A stretch of DNA of 64,000 bases from contig JAQBOA010000041.1 in the NCBI GenBank assembly GCA_028288305.1, positions 1 through 64,000 on the forward strand, in the 5' to 3' direction. The translations under genes were made by a program, and so were the position numbers. The first letter of the stretch is position 1. Each line of letters opens with the position of its first letter. Origin of the DNA: Mucilaginibacter sp. GTDB taxonomy: Bacteria > Bacteroidota > Bacteroidia > Sphingobacteriales > Sphingobacteriaceae. Positions 26,603 to 37,998 of the stretch are shown one piece after another. Below the pieces are notes generated by a model. It was not told the DNA's origin. It searched no databases and worked only from the letters and a program-made list of their open reading frames with translations.

Positions 26603-27838
26603 TTAGTTTACAGGAATAGTGAACTTAAAGGTAGTACCGATACCTACAGCGCTTTCCACATTGACAGTACCGCCATGCTGTGCCACAAAATCATTTACTA
26701 ACAATAACCCAAGGCCGCTGCCTATTTCATTATTTGTGCCTGATAAAGATGTGCCGTCAACTTTCTTGAATAAATTTTCCTGAATTTCACCTGTCATCCC
26801 CATCCCCGAGTCTTCAACAAACACACATACCATATGCCCATCCAGTTTGGCATTTATCATTACGGAACCGCCTTGAGGTGTATATTTAATAGCGTTGGTA
26901 ACCAAATTTTGTACAATAGAACGCAGCATTAATGAATCGGCCTGCACATAAATTCCTTTGGGTGTATTATTTTGAAGCTTAATTTCCTTTTGAACAGCAT
27001 TTGGTTTTATTAATTCCAAAGATTCTTCAATCCCATCAATAAGGTGTAGTCTTTTGGGATTAAAGTTTGTTTTATGACTTTGTTTTTTAGCCCATTCAAT
27101 TACTTCGTTTAGCTGGTCAAGCAGTCTTTTGGAAGTGCGGTGAATAATGTGCGACAACTGCTTCACCTGGCTGAGGCTAAGAGTTTCCGGATCTGTACTT
27201 AATTTTTCTGATGAAGCCAAAAGTGCCGTAAGCGGGTTGCGAAGGTCATGAGATATGACAGAAAGAAACTTATCCTTTGATAAATTGAGCGCTTTTAGTT
27301 CATGATTAAGGTTTTCCAGTTCAATAGTACGATCTGTTACCCGTTGTTCCAGTTCCTGGTTTAACTGCATTAAATCATTATTAATAGCCTGCAGCTTTTC
27401 TTCCTGTCGCCTCAAAAGCAGGTTTTTTTTATGCAGCTCGGCAAATACAGCAACTTTTGAACGCAGTATTTCCGGGTTAAACGGCTTTCTTATAAAGTCT
27501 ACAGCTCCAGCCTGGTAGCCCTTAAACATAGCTGCTTCTTCATAGTCATGCGCGGTAATAAATATGATCGGAATATGCTTTAACTTGTCACGCTGGTATA
27601 TTAGCTCAGCAGTTTCGTACCCATCCATTGTGGGCATTTTTACATCAAGCAGAATTAATGAAAAATCTTCTTCCTTTAAAAGTATCCTAAGCGCTTCCCG
27701 TCCGGATGTAGCTTTGAAAAAGGTATACCTGTCTCTTTCTAAAGATATCTCCATTGACATCAAATTATTATCATTGTCATCAACAAGCAGTATCTTTATT
27801 TCCGCGTTAGCCATTACTTTTTCATTCTTATTTTCCAT
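26603..27838 (-). CDS. REC-histidine kinase
   Basis: The order is a receiver domain (about residues 12-130; ILLVDDNDNNLMSM, phospho-acceptor LILLDVKMPTMDGYE, ITAHDYE and KPFNPEILRSK), a coiled coil (130-190), a HisKA helix with phospho-accepting His in SVISHDLRNPLTAL, and a HATPase_c domain (NLVTNAIKYTPQGGSV, DSGMGM, GSGLGLLLV). It has no membrane segment, so it is a soluble kinase whose input is a receiver domain. It starts 18 bases after the giant hybrid kinase and probably acts in the same relay. Confidence 0.92.
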   Translation of the reverse strand: MENKNEKVMANAEIKILLVDDNDNNLMSMEISLERDRYTFFKATSGREALRILLKEEDFSLILLDVKMPTMDGYETAELIYQRDKLKHIPIIFITAHDYEEAAMFKGYQAGAVDFIRKPFNPEILRSKVAVFAELHKKNLLLRRQEEKLQAINNDLMQLNQELEQRVTDRTIELENLNHELKALNLSKDKFLSVISHDLRNPLTALLASSEKLSTDPETLSLSQVKQLSHIIHRTSKRLLDQLNEVIEWAKKQSHKTNFNPKRLHLIDGIEESLELIKPNAVQKEIKLQNNTPKGIYVQADSLMLRSIVQNLVTNAIKYTPQGGSVMINAKLDGHMVCVFVEDSGMGMTGEIQENLFKKVDGTSLSGTNNEIGSGLGLLLVNDFVAQHGGTVNVESAVGIGTTFKFTIPVN

Positions 27839-27855
27839 TTCAGGTTTACACCAAT

Positions 27856-30800
27856 CTATTTTATAAGCCAGACTCTCATCAATGATAACAACTGGTCGGT
27901 TTTAACCGGTTTGGTAATGTAATCAGATGCGCCGGAAGCAATACACTTTTGCCTGTCCCCTATCATCGCTTTTGCAGTTACTGCTATTATAGGCAATGTT
28001 TTATTCCTCGGCTCCTTACGTATGATCTGGATAGTTTCGTAACCATCCATTTCAGGCATCATAATATCCATCAGTACAATATCAATCCTTTTATCATTGT
28101 TCAAAATTTCCAGGGCCTCCCTGCCGCTTTCAGCAGTGATAACCTCTATATTCGATCTTTCAAAGACAGCAGTCAGCGCAAAAAGATTTCTAACATCATC
28201 ATCAACTACCAGTACCTTTTTTCTGTCAAGCACATCATTGCTAACCCTGATATCATCTATCATTTTCAGCTTGCTTTCACTTACATACCTTTTATCAACG
28301 TGCAATAATATCAAAACTTCTTCAAGCAGGTGAATATGCGATGAAGGTGTTTTTGTAATTATTTTATGATTTAGCCTTTTTAACTGGATTAATTCGTCTG
28401 AGGTAAAGTCCCTTGCAGAATGTAAAATTATGGTTGTTTGCGGCTTTTTTAATAAGTTAATTTTGTTTAACAAATCCAACCCGTTTGCATCGGGTAAAAC
28501 ATAATCTAAAACTATACAATCAAACATTTCCTTTTTTAATACGGAAAGCGCTTTTTTGGCTGTGGTAGATGCAAAAACTTCTATACTGTCATTTGATAAA
28601 AGCTCAGATAACCTTTGCAGCTCATTTTCATTGTCTTCAATAATAAGCACACGCCTTTTGGTATGCTCGTGAAAGCTCACAATACCCGAAATCAATTCAT
28701 CCAGGGAATTATTAGACAAAGGTTTTAAACTGAAGCTTTTTGCACCGTTTTTTAGCGCTATAAGCTTGTTATCTTCGCCAGAGATGACGTGTATAGGGAT
28801 ATGCCTCATGTTAATATCGCTCTTGAATAATTTAAGAACTTTCCATCCATTGGATTCAGGCATGTTTACATCAAGTGTGATAGCTATCGGGTTATACTTC
28901 AGGACACTTTCAAATATCTCCAGGTAACTGATAGCTATAACTACTTTGAGGCCAAAATCATGGGCTTTATCGATTAGTATCTTGGTAAAACGAATATCAT
29001 CTTCAATAACCAGCAATACTTTATCCTCAGCCACAATTGAGTGGCGGTCATCATCCATTATCAATTCGGCAGTATCTATCAGATTTGTGCGGAGATGCTG
29101 AGCAGGGTAGTTTTCTTTAGCAGGATAACTGGCTGCTGTTTTTTCTTCCTTATATTTTAATGGCAGGAACAAGGTAAATGTACTTCCTTTACCCAACTCG
29201 CTTCCCACAGTTATCGTACCGCCCAAAAGTTCAGCAAAACCCTTGCTGATTGAAAGCCCGAGTCCTGTGCCACCATATTTACGGCTGGTAGATCCCTCTG
29301 CCTGTTGGAAAGCTTCAAATATAATTCCCTGTGTATTTTTTGAAATACCGATACCTGAATCTTCAATAGAAAATGCAATTACTGATTCTATACCGCTTAA
29401 TGGGTTTTCATACCCTGCACCCGGCCTGAAGATATGGAGTTTTACCCGGCCCTTTTCAGTAAATTTAAAAGCATTGGAAAGCAGGTTCTTCAAAATCTGG
29501 TTCAGTCGCTGCATATCGGTTTCCATCATTTCTGGAAGCCCTTCTTCAACATCTATCTCGAATTTAAGATTTTTGGCTTCGGAGATAGGTTTAAATGTCG
29601 ATTCGGCAAATGCAGCGATTTCTCTAAAGCTAACCGGCATAACGTCGGCTGCAATAACCCCCGATTCAATTTTGGAAAGATCAAGAATATCGTTTATCAG
29701 CTGGATCAGGTCATCTCCGCAGGAATGAATAGTTTTGGCAAACATCCGTTGTTTTTCTGTCAAATTGCCTTCAGGATTTTCAAAAAGCTGCTGGGCCAGG
29801 ATCAACAAGCTATTTAAGGGCGTCCTTAATTCATGCGACATATTTGCAAGGAACTCCGATTTATATTTGGAAGTTAATGTAAGCTGTTCGGCCTTTTCTT
29901 CCAGTGAACGGCCTTTATCGTGCAACTCATCATTAGCCCTTCTTAACTCTTCCTGCTGCGCTGAAAGTTCACTGGCCAGTGATTGCGATTGGCTTAATAA
30001 TTCTTCTGTACGTGTATTTGTTTCTATATTATTCAGTACTATACCGATACTTTCAGTAAGCTGATCTAAAAAGTCAATATGGGTGTCACTGAAATTCTCA
30101 AATGAAGCAAGTTCAATAACCGCTTTTACATTATTCTCAAACAATACCGGCAATATTACCAGGTCAATTGGCGCGGCATTACCGATACCCGAACTGATCT
30201 GCAGGTATTCATTCGGAACATTCGCCAGCCTTATCCGCTCTTTATCCAAGGCGCATTGACCAATTAAACCTTCGCTAAGCGCAAATTCCTGGTTAATTAA
30301 CTTGCGGCTTTTTTGCGCATAACCGGCAAAAAGCTTTAATTTAACCTCATCTTCACCATCCGGCTGCTCCAAAATATAGAATGCGCCATAACGGGCATTC
30401 ACCAATTCAGCCAATTCAGAAAGTACTTTATTCGCTACCGCATTCCTATCGCGCTGCCCCTGTAGCATCTGCGCAAATTTTGCAAGGTTTGATTTCAGCC
30501 AATCCTGTTCATGATTCCTTAATGTGGTTCCTTTCAGGTTAGCGATCATCTGGTTTATGGTATCCTTTAATGCTTCCAACTCGCCTTTCGCATCTACACG
30601 AATAGTTCGGGTAAGGTCACCCTTCGTTACTGCCGATGCTACCTCGGATATAGAACGCACCTGTACAGTAAGATTTTGCGCAAGCTGGTTTACGTTTTCT
30701 GTTAAGTCTTTCCAGGTACCTGATGCACCCGGCACACTCGCCTGTCCACCCAAACGGCCCTGTACACCTACCTCACGCGCAACGGTGGTTACCTCATCAG

Positions 30801-33510
30801 CAAATACTGCCAAGGTGTCAATCATTTCGTTAATGGTATCTGTTAACTGGGCAACTTCACCCAGGGCGTTAATAGATAGTCGTTGTTTTAAGTTTCCTTT
30901 GGCAATACCGGTAGCTACCTTTGCAATACCGCGGATCTGACCAGTAAGGTTTGATGCCATCTGGTTTACCGAGTCCGTTAAATCTTTCCAGGTTCCACCC
31001 ACACCTTTTACGTGTGCCTGGCCACCCAGTTTTCCTTCCGTACCCACCTCGCGGGCAACACGTGTTACTTCTGATGCAAAAGAGTTTAGCTGATCAACCA
31101 TCGTATTAATGGTATTTTTCAAGTCCATGATCTCCCCTTTTACGTCAATGATAACCGTTTTTGAAAGGTCACCGCTTGCCACCGCCTTTGTTACCTCGGC
31201 AATATTACGCACCTGCGAAGTTAAGTTACTCGACATCTGGTTTACCGAATCCGTTAAATCCTTCCAGGTTCCGGCAACACCCGGTACAAATGCCTGACCA
31301 CCCAGGTTACCATCGGTACCAACCTCACGTGCCACACGGGTTACTTCCGATGCAAATCCGCGCAACTGGTCAACCATCGTATTAATCGTTTCCTTTAGCT
31401 GCAAAATCTCACCTCGCACGTCAACCGTGATTTTTTTAGATAAGTCACCGTTCGCTATGGCAATAGATACATCGGCAATATTACGAAGCTGGGCCGTAAG
31501 GTTACCAGCCATTTTATTTACTGAGTCTGTTAAGTCTTTCCAGGTACCATCCACGCCCGGCACATTGGCCTGACCGCCCAACTGCCCTTCCGAACCCACC
31601 TCACGTGCCACACGGGTTACCTCTGATGCGAAACCGCGTAACTGGTCAACCATCGTATTGATGGTATCTTTCAACTCCAATAACTCGCCCTTTGCATTTA
31701 CCGTGATCTTACGTGAAAGGTCACCTTTAGCAACCGCTGTAGTTACCTCAGCAATATTTCGAACCTGAGAGGTAAGGTTATCGGCCATTTTATTAACCGA
31801 GTCGGTTAAGTCCTTCCAGGTACCGCCTACGCCCGGCACATTGGCCTGGCCGCCCAACTGCCCTTCGGAACCTACCTCCCGAGCAACACGGGTTACTTCC
31901 GAACCAAATGAATTGAGCTGATCCACCATGGTATTGATGGTGATCTTGAGCTCCAGCATTTCGCCCTGTACGTCAACCGTGATCTTTTTAGATAAGTCGC
32001 CTTTTGCCACCGCTGTGGTTACCTCAGCAATATTTCGAACCTGGCCAGTTAAATTACCTGCCATCTGGTTTACCGAATCCGTTAAATCTTTCCAGGTACC
32101 GCCTACGCCCGGCACATTGGCCTGGCCACCCAGCTGCCCTTCGGAACCTACTTCACGTGCCACACGAGTTACCTCGAAAGAGAAGGAGTTCAGCTGATCA
32201 ACCATCGTATTGATCGTATTTTTTAATTCCAAAAGCTCGCCTTTGGCATCTACAGTAATCTTTCGTGATAAGTCGCCTTTTGCAACCGCCGTTGTTACCC
32301 AGGCAATGTTACGCACCTGATCGGTAAGGTTACTTCCCATTTGGTTTACAGAGTCGGTGAGATCTTTCCAAACACCACCAACACCTTTTACCCTTGCCTG
32401 ACCACCCAGCTTACCTTCTGTACCAACTTCGAGCGCCACACGGGTTACTTCCGATGCAAAGGAGTTTAGCTGGTCAACCATCGTATTGATTGTCTTTTTC
32501 AGCTCAAGCATTTCCCCTTTTACGTCCACCGTAATCTTCTTTGAAAGGTCACCATTAGCAACGGCAGTTGTTACCCCGGCTATATTACGCACCTGCGATG
32601 TTAAGTTACCCGCCATGCGGTTTACTGAATCCGTTAAATCCTTCCAGGTTCCGGCTACACCCGGTACTTTTGCCTGCCCGCCTAATTTACCTTCTGTACC
32701 TACCTCGAGTGCTACACGCGTTACCTCAGAGGAGAAGGAGTTTAACTGATCAACCATCGTATTGATGGTATTCTTAAGCTCCAATATCTCTCCTTTTGCC
32801 TCAACCGTAATTTTTCGTGAAAGGTCGCCTTTTGCCACAGCTGTAGTTACAGCTGCTACGTTACGCACTTGTGCTGTAAGGTTACCCGCCATCTGGTTTA
32901 CAGAATCTGTAAGTTCGGCCCACACACCTGCCACACCTTTAATCTTGGCCTGTTCGCCTAACTTTCCTTCTGACCCTACCTGCCTGGCTACCCGTGTTAC
33001 TTCCATAGAGAATAACCTTAGTTTGGAAAGCATTTGGTTTGATTCTTTTGCGATACGCAAAAATTCTCCTTTTAAAGGATGCCCGCTAATTTCGAGAGGT
33101 ATATGTTTTGATAAATCGCCGTTGGCAACGGAGTTGATCATACCTGCGATTTCCAGCGTTGGAGAAGTAAGATCGGAGATCAGATTATTTAAAGAATTAA
33201 CGCCGCCGGCCCATTCACCACGGGCATCCGGAAGTTCAATCCTTTTTGATAAATTTCCCTTTTTTCCTATTGTTACCTCCGCGGCAGAAATTTCTGCAAC
33301 CAAACGTTGATTCATATCAATAATGTCGTTCAGTACTTCACATATCCGTCCGTTTATCCCAGCCTGGGTAACCGGCATCCGCACGTCAAGCTTTCCGTTT
33401 TTAACTAAAGAAAGAACCCGTAAAAGTTCTTTCAAATCTAATGAGTCATCATTAGCGCCGTTTAAATGAGGCGCCTTTTTTAAAGGAATATCAATTATTT
33501 CTTGTTCCAT
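27856..33510 (-). CDS. Soluble poly-HAMP hybrid histidine kinase with three receivers
   Basis: The 1884-residue protein has no signal peptide or membrane helix. Two diverged HAMP-like units occupy about residues 30-190, then nine 92-residue HAMP repeats occupy 192-1019, each opening with a [15 protein letters not shown] word. A GAF domain (~1020-1162), a coiled coil, HisKA ([10 protein letters not shown], His ~1226) and HATPase_c ([21 protein letters not shown]) follow. Three receivers, with phospho-acceptor Asp in [16 protein letters not shown] and [12 protein letters not shown], complete it. The plan recalls the group III (Nik1/Os-1) kinases of fungi, where stacked HAMP units set kinase output in osmotic stress. 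Bacterial inputs are largely unknown. It forms a locus with two other kinases. Confidence 0.93.
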   Translation of the reverse strand: MEQEIIDIPLKKAPHLNGANDDSLDLKELLRVLSLVKNGKLDVRMPVTQAGINGRICEVLNDIIDMNQRLVAEISAAEVTIGKKGNLSKRIELPDARGEWAGGVNSLNNLISDLTSPTLEIAGMINSVANGDLSKHIPLEISGHPLKGEFLRIAKESNQMLSKLRLFSMEVTRVARQVGSEGKLGEQAKIKGVAGVWAELTDSVNQMAGNLTAQVRNVAAVTTAVAKGDLSRKITVEAKGEILELKNTINTMVDQLNSFSSEVTRVALEVGTEGKLGGQAKVPGVAGTWKDLTDSVNRMAGNLTSQVRNIAGVTTAVANGDLSKKITVDVKGEMLELKKTINTMVDQLNSFASEVTRVALEVGTEGKLGGQARVKGVGGVWKDLTDSVNQMGSNLTDQVRNIAWVTTAVAKGDLSRKITVDAKGELLELKNTINTMVDQLNSFSFEVTRVAREVGSEGQLGGQANVPGVGGTWKDLTDSVNQMAGNLTGQVRNIAEVTTAVAKGDLSKKITVDVQGEMLELKITINTMVDQLNSFGSEVTRVAREVGSEGQLGGQANVPGVGGTWKDLTDSVNKMADNLTSQVRNIAEVTTAVAKGDLSRKITVNAKGELLELKDTINTMVDQLRGFASEVTRVAREVGSEGQLGGQANVPGVDGTWKDLTDSVNKMAGNLTAQLRNIADVSIAIANGDLSKKITVDVRGEILQLKETINTMVDQLRGFASEVTRVAREVGTDGNLGGQAFVPGVAGTWKDLTDSVNQMSSNLTSQVRNIAEVTKAVASGDLSKTVIIDVKGEIMDLKNTINTMVDQLNSFASEVTRVAREVGTEGKLGGQAHVKGVGGTWKDLTDSVNQMASNLTGQIRGIAKVATGIAKGNLKQRLSINALGEVAQLTDTINEMIDTLAVFADEVTTVAREVGVQGRLGGQASVPGASGTWKDLTENVNQLAQNLTVQVRSISEVASAVTKGDLTRTIRVDAKGELEALKDTINQMIANLKGTTLRNHEQDWLKSNLAKFAQMLQGQRDRNAVANKVLSELAELVNARYGAFYILEQPDGEDEVKLKLFAGYAQKSRKLINQEFALSEGLIGQCALDKERIRLANVPNEYLQISSGIGNAAPIDLVILPVLFENNVKAVIELASFENFSDTHIDFLDQLTESIGIVLNNIETNTRTEELLSQSQSLASELSAQQEELRRANDELHDKGRSLEEKAEQLTLTSKYKSEFLANMSHELRTPLNSLLILAQQLFENPEGNLTEKQRMFAKTIHSCGDDLIQLINDILDLSKIESGVIAADVMPVSFREIAAFAESTFKPISEAKNLKFEIDVEEGLPEMMETDMQRLNQILKNLLSNAFKFTEKGRVKLHIFRPGAGYENPLSGIESVIAFSIEDSGIGISKNTQGIIFEAFQQAEGSTSRKYGGTGLGLSISKGFAELLGGTITVGSELGKGSTFTLFLPLKYKEEKTAASYPAKENYPAQHLRTNLIDTAELIMDDDRHSIVAEDKVLLVIEDDIRFTKILIDKAHDFGLKVVIAISYLEIFESVLKYNPIAITLDVNMPESNGWKVLKLFKSDINMRHIPIHVISGEDNKLIALKNGAKSFSLKPLSNNSLDELISGIVSFHEHTKRRVLIIEDNENELQRLSELLSNDSIEVFASTTAKKALSVLKKEMFDCIVLDYVLPDANGLDLLNKINLLKKPQTTIILHSARDFTSDELIQLKRLNHKIITKTPSSHIHLLEEVLILLHVDKRYVSESKLKMIDDIRVSNDVLDRKKVLVVDDDVRNLFALTAVFERSNIEVITAESGREALEILNNDKRIDIVLMDIMMPEMDGYETIQIIRKEPRNKTLPIIAVTAKAMIGDRQKCIASGASDYITKPVKTDQLLSLMRVWLIK
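30454..32937 (-). repeat. Nine tandem 276-bp coding repeats (HAMP units)
   Basis: The repeat period is 92 codons. Units 2 to 7 are nearly identical at protein level, with [35 protein letters not shown] and [11 protein letters not shown](S/T)EG, and also similar at DNA level. Units 1, 8 and 9 are more diverged, so copy number has probably changed by recombination among the central units. Such a tract is also a risk for assembly collapse. Confidence 0.9.
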
Positions 33511-33874
33511 TTGGCACTAAGTTTCTTTAAATAGATAAATTAATTGAGGTCCGGACTAGGTAAAGCTAAAGATAATGGCTTAAGCAATAATAAAAAATAT
33601 ACTGATTAAGTGCAACGTAAAAATATAAATAATTATTTCTTTTATACGAATATAGGAAGAAAATGTTTAACAAAAAAAAATTTATATTGACTTGAAAATG
33701 AATTATTTAACTAAAAAAATAAATAACATAAACTTTTCCTTAAAAAAAATATTTTACCAAATAATTAATTATTTATTGGATAATTTTTAGTGCATTTTAG
33801 TTAAAAGTCAGAAAAGTGTAATTTGATCTGTTCCGGTTCCGGACACAACGTGAAAAATTTAATTTAGAAACTTG
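33511..33874. other. AT-rich gap upstream of the poly-HAMP kinase gene
   Basis: This stretch separates the start of the giant kinase gene from the end of the CheB-CheR kinase gene. It is very AT-rich with many A and T runs. I see no ORF of weight, no clear terminator and no recognisable operator. It presumably holds the promoter of the kinase pair downstream. Confidence 0.5.
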
Positions 33875-36800
33875 CTAAACGGGCAGAATAAACCAAAAGG
33901 TTGATCCTTTTCCTACTTCGCTTTTAATGTTAATACGGCTGTCATGCTGCCTTATGATCTGTGAAGAAATGAACAAGCCCAGGCCCAGGCCAGAGTATTT
34001 CTGTGTCCCTTCATCAACCCGGTAAAAACGGTCAAATATTAATGGCAGTTTTTCCTCTGGGATGCCAATACCAAAATCAGTAATGGCTATTTTAATGCCC
34101 TCATCTGATTTGCCCACCGCTATAATAACTTTTTCACCTTCCGGAGAATATTTAACAGCATTTGAAAGCAGATTTACTATTACCTGCTCAAGCCTGCTTT
34201 TATCAGCATTGATTTCAAAATTGGTTTCGCCTTCTATAATCAGTTGATGATTTGGCGAGCTACTTTGTGTCTCTTCGCTGCAGTCAGTTATTAATTCGCC
34301 TAAATTAAATTTGGTTTTCTTTAACTCCAGTTTGCCTGATTGAATTTTTGTAACATCTAACAGGTCTTTTATCAGCTCAATTAGCTTATCTACTTGTTTA
34401 ATAGCCTTTTGTAAAAAATTAAAGGCTGTTTTCATTTCATCGGTTTTTGGCATAGTGCGTTCTATCATTTGCAGGGCCGCCTTTAAACTGGTAATAGGTG
34501 TCTTTAATTCGTGACTGGCAATACTTATAAATTCATCCTTTTTGTTTAATAAATCAACTGTAGCTTCGTCAATCAGCTTTTGAACGGTAATATCCAATAG
34601 GGTACCGATGAACCGCATAGCGTTTCCCTGCTCGTTAAAATAAGCCCTTCCTTTTGCTTTAAGCCATTTAACTTTTTCATCTGCAGGTATAGTTCTGAAC
34701 TCTATATCAAACTCCCCGGTATTTCCGCCTGCTAAAGTTTCATTAACACTTTTTTCAACGCGCTCCCTATCATCCTGGTGAATTAACATTAAGAAGGAAG
34801 GCAGGTCAATAAGACTGCCTGGTGAAAGCCCGAATATTTCCTTACAGCGTCTATCCCAGATCAGTACCTGTGCCTGGGGATCATAATCCCAGGTGCCAAG
34901 ACCGGCGGAATCAATAGCGAATTTTAATCTCTCCTTGCTTTCACTCAATAAGCGTTCGGCTTCCGCCAAACCTTCTTCTACCCTTCTTTTATCAGTAATA
35001 TCTTCAATTGCAAGCAATATCAGCTTTTCACCACCCCGGTTATCAATTAGCCGGGCATTCAAACACATTACCCTTATACCTATATTGGGAAATACAAGGG
35101 TAACCTCAAAATCTTTAAATTCCTTTTTTGAGGGAAGCAGGTCTTCTAAAAGCTCCTTAAGCTTTGGAATATCCCATTGTTTGTTTCCAAGATCATAAAT
35201 ATACTGCCCTTCGGTATCTTTTTCGTTAGTGCGAAATTTTCTGTAAAAACCATCTGTGGCACGTTTTACACAAAGGTCGCCGTCAAGGATAATTAGGGGA
35301 TCGCGAATAGTATTTATGATACTTTCCGTATATAGCCGTGAATTATTCAACTGCTCGTTTCTATCCAGTAGCTCCGTATTAACAATCATGATCTCTTCAT
35401 TCGTGCTTTGCAACTCCTCTTTTGAGGTTTCCAGTTCCTCATTCAGGCTTTGCAATTCTTCACTTCCGGAGAGCAACTCTTCATTAGCGCTTTGCAATTC
35501 TTCATTGGAGGTTTCCTGCTCTTCAGTAATGGCGCGCATGTCAGCGCGGGTCTGAGTAAGCTCTTTTTCCAACTGTTCAATACGCAACTCACTTAAATTA
35601 TACGTTACGTCTTCGCGCGGGGTGTTAGTTTCGGTAAGCACCTGCTGTATACCTGTTGAGGAAGCGCTTTGAAAAACAATAAGAAAATAAGGCTCAGCAG
35701 TGTCTTTTAACGGAACAGCCTGAATATTTACGTAATGCTGTAAACCGTTCAATTTAAAAAAAACCCCAAATTTACGGGCAGGGAGATTTGTTTTTTTTGC
35801 CATGTGGAGCACGTTACGTAATTCGAACGCGAGGCCTTCCCTTGCCATTTTCAATACATTAAAACTTGGTTTTCCCGCAGGCGGCACAAGCCATGTTTCT
35901 GTTACTCCGCGAAACTGAACTATATCAAATTTATCATTAACCAGCACAGCAGGGGGCATAAAATTAAGCAGCATGGCGTCATCAGCCAATTTGAAAACAT
36001 CTTTCTCGAAGCTTTCTTTTTGAATAATATTATCTAATTCCCTAAATCTTTTCTCACTGCCCGGAGTACTCACTGTCATAAATCTTCCTACAGGACCTTT
36101 TCTTTGATATATCTTTTCTACACCATCATAAGGCGTGAAAATATCTGTATTAGTGCCTATGGTTTCCGACTTACCCAACATCAGGTACCCACCTACATTT
36201 AAAGAATAATGAAAGATGGTTAAAGCTCTTTTTTGCAAAACAGGTTCCAGGTAAATTAACACATTGCGACAGCTTACCAGGTCAATTTTAGAAAAAGGAG
36301 GGTCTTTTAGTAAATTGTGATTGGCGAAAACGCACATGTCCCGGATTATTTTATTTACCTGGTAACTGCCATCCAATTTTGTGAAAAACTGCTGAAGCCG
36401 GGATGAGGAAACACCTTCCAATTCGTTTGGCCGGTAAATACCTGTGCGGGCTTTAGCAATTGCAGTTTCAGAAATATCTGTTGCAAATACCTGTAATTTC
36501 ATGGCAGCAGCCTTGTCACCCAGGTATTCCTGGATACATATAGCAATTGAATAGGCCTCCTCGCCGGAGGCACATCCTGCCACCCATATCCTTAACGGTT
36601 CATCGTTTGTCTTTTTGCCAATAATGAAAGGAAGCAAGGTATTGCATAAAACGTCGAAACTTTTTGTATCGCGAAAAAAGTTAGTGACCGATATCAGCAT
36701 ATCATTATATAACGCATCCTGCTCACTCTTATTTTCCCGCAAAAAAACGAGGTAATCAGCCGGCTTTTCTATTTTATTAAGCGCCATCCGGCGGATAATA

Positions 36801-37537
36801 CGACGCTTTATGGTACTATGTTTATAGTAGGTAAAATCTACCCCCCGGCGAACGCGCAGCACAGTAAGTATTTGTTTAAAAATTTCGTTATCCTGATGAG
36901 GGATTGAATTAACTATTTCTGATTTTGAATAATCTGAATGAAAAGGGTGGTTAATGGCTACAAGGCATTCCGCAATTTTTTCGGGAGATAAAACAAAATC
37001 AACCGCCCCCGACCTAACCGCACTTTTGGGCATGCTATCAAAAGCTGCCGAACCTTCATCCTGGGCAAAAGTTAATCCGCCGTATGATTTTATAACCTGC
37101 AGGCCGAGTGTCCCATCGTTCAACGCCCCTGATAATACAACACCCACAGCAAAGCTTTGATATACCATACCCAATGAAGAAAAGAAAAGATCGACCGTAT
37201 TGCCCTTTTTATTCTTCTTGTCCAATGGTGCAAGCATAAGGGAACCGTCAATAACGGTAACCATTTTATTTTGCGGTATAATGTACAGATGGTCCGGTTC
37301 TATATGCAGGTTATCAGTGATCTGCTGGACAGGAAAAGGAGCTACTCTTTGAAGTATCTCCGGTAAAATGCTTTCATGCTCCGGACTTAAATGCTGGATA
37401 AAAACATAAGCCATTCCTGATTTAGCAGGTAAAGCCTGCAAAAATGACTTTACAGCATCAAGGCCGCCAGCTGAAGCACCAATGCCAACAACCGGGAATT
37501 GTGAATCGCTAGTGTCCTCACTTTTCACTTTTCCCAT
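33875..37537 (-). CDS. CheB-CheR-PAS-histidine kinase fusion
   Basis: The 1220 residues divide into a CheB methylesterase domain (14-195; catalytic S22 in GIGASAGGL, H49 in QHLSPEH, D141 in ALNDGTLG), a CheR methyltransferase domain (about 218-480; SAM loop GCASGEE at 321-327 and SCRNVLIYL) and a PAS-like region. A long coiled coil follows with repeated LQSxNEEL words (about 645-735), then two PAS domains, HisKA (SHELKTPITSL) and HATPase_c (NLLSNAVKYSPEGEK, GLGLGLFI). There is no membrane segment. Such fusions occur in many Bacteroidota that lack chemoreceptors, so their methylation target is unknown. Its neighbour, the poly-HAMP kinase, is a candidate. Confidence 0.92.
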   Translation of the reverse strand: MGKVKSEDTSDSQFPVVGIGASAGGLDAVKSFLQALPAKSGMAYVFIQHLSPEHESILPEILQRVAPFPVQQITDNLHIEPDHLYIIPQNKMVTVIDGSLMLAPLDKKNKKGNTVDLFFSSLGMVYQSFAVGVVLSGALNDGTLGLQVIKSYGGLTFAQDEGSAAFDSMPKSAVRSGAVDFVLSPEKIAECLVAINHPFHSDYSKSEIVNSIPHQDNEIFKQILTVLRVRRGVDFTYYKHSTIKRRIIRRMALNKIEKPADYLVFLRENKSEQDALYNDMLISVTNFFRDTKSFDVLCNTLLPFIIGKKTNDEPLRIWVAGCASGEEAYSIAICIQEYLGDKAAAMKLQVFATDISETAIAKARTGIYRPNELEGVSSSRLQQFFTKLDGSYQVNKIIRDMCVFANHNLLKDPPFSKIDLVSCRNVLIYLEPVLQKRALTIFHYSLNVGGYLMLGKSETIGTNTDIFTPYDGVEKIYQRKGPVGRFMTVSTPGSEKRFRELDNIIQKESFEKDVFKLADDAMLLNFMPPAVLVNDKFDIVQFRGVTETWLVPPAGKPSFNVLKMAREGLAFELRNVLHMAKKTNLPARKFGVFFKLNGLQHYVNIQAVPLKDTAEPYFLIVFQSASSTGIQQVLTETNTPREDVTYNLSELRIEQLEKELTQTRADMRAITEEQETSNEELQSANEELLSGSEELQSLNEELETSKEELQSTNEEIMIVNTELLDRNEQLNNSRLYTESIINTIRDPLIILDGDLCVKRATDGFYRKFRTNEKDTEGQYIYDLGNKQWDIPKLKELLEDLLPSKKEFKDFEVTLVFPNIGIRVMCLNARLIDNRGGEKLILLAIEDITDKRRVEEGLAEAERLLSESKERLKFAIDSAGLGTWDYDPQAQVLIWDRRCKEIFGLSPGSLIDLPSFLMLIHQDDRERVEKSVNETLAGGNTGEFDIEFRTIPADEKVKWLKAKGRAYFNEQGNAMRFIGTLLDITVQKLIDEATVDLLNKKDEFISIASHELKTPITSLKAALQMIERTMPKTDEMKTAFNFLQKAIKQVDKLIELIKDLLDVTKIQSGKLELKKTKFNLGELITDCSEETQSSSPNHQLIIEGETNFEINADKSRLEQVIVNLLSNAVKYSPEGEKVIIAVGKSDEGIKIAITDFGIGIPEEKLPLIFDRFYRVDEGTQKYSGLGLGLFISSQIIRQHDSRINIKSEVGKGSTFWFILPV

Positions 37538-37998
37538 TATAAAATAGTTAAAAAAATTAGTGACAAAATAATTTGAAAATGAATGTAAATATATTTAAAT
37601 ATAAAATAGTCAAGCGGATTTTTCTGTTTGGTTATATAAAGTTTACTAAACGTTTCATCTCCTGAACTTTAAAATAAATTTATTTTTTTAATTATAAGTT
37701 ACAATAATTATAAAAAGATCAATAAGAAACAAGGATCGCTAAAATAAAAAATTACACTTTCTTTATTTATAAAAATATATAAGCCTATTTCCATTATAAT
37801 TTTAGAAGAATTTTTAAATACCTCATAATACTATTTGAATTACAATTATTTAACCGTATTTAATAATTATATTTGATAACTTATACGAAATACTAAACCT
37901 TCTTTATCACAAGTTTAAAATTTCAATTTCTTTATTCAAAACAATTTTAAGCGTAGATAAAAAATAAGGAATAAATTTTATCATATGCAGAAACTATA
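37538..37998. other. Divergent AT-rich gap
   Basis: These 461 bases separate two divergent signalling genes and must contain both promoters. Composition is strongly AT-rich with many homopolymer runs. A 28-codon ORF at about 37580 lacks any sign of being a gene. No operator-like palindrome was recognised. Confidence 0.5.

Noticed and set aside
30454..32937. Antisense frames (for example 31928-32197, 32486-32749) and CRISPR-like periodicity within the giant kinase gene
   Set aside because: They mirror the 276-bp coding repeats on the other strand. The period is far too long for CRISPR and the minus-strand frame is continuous with HAMP motifs.
37580..37666. 28-codon frame in the divergent gap of the signalling locus
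   Set aside because: Too short and AT-driven; no start signal or conservation can be claimed.
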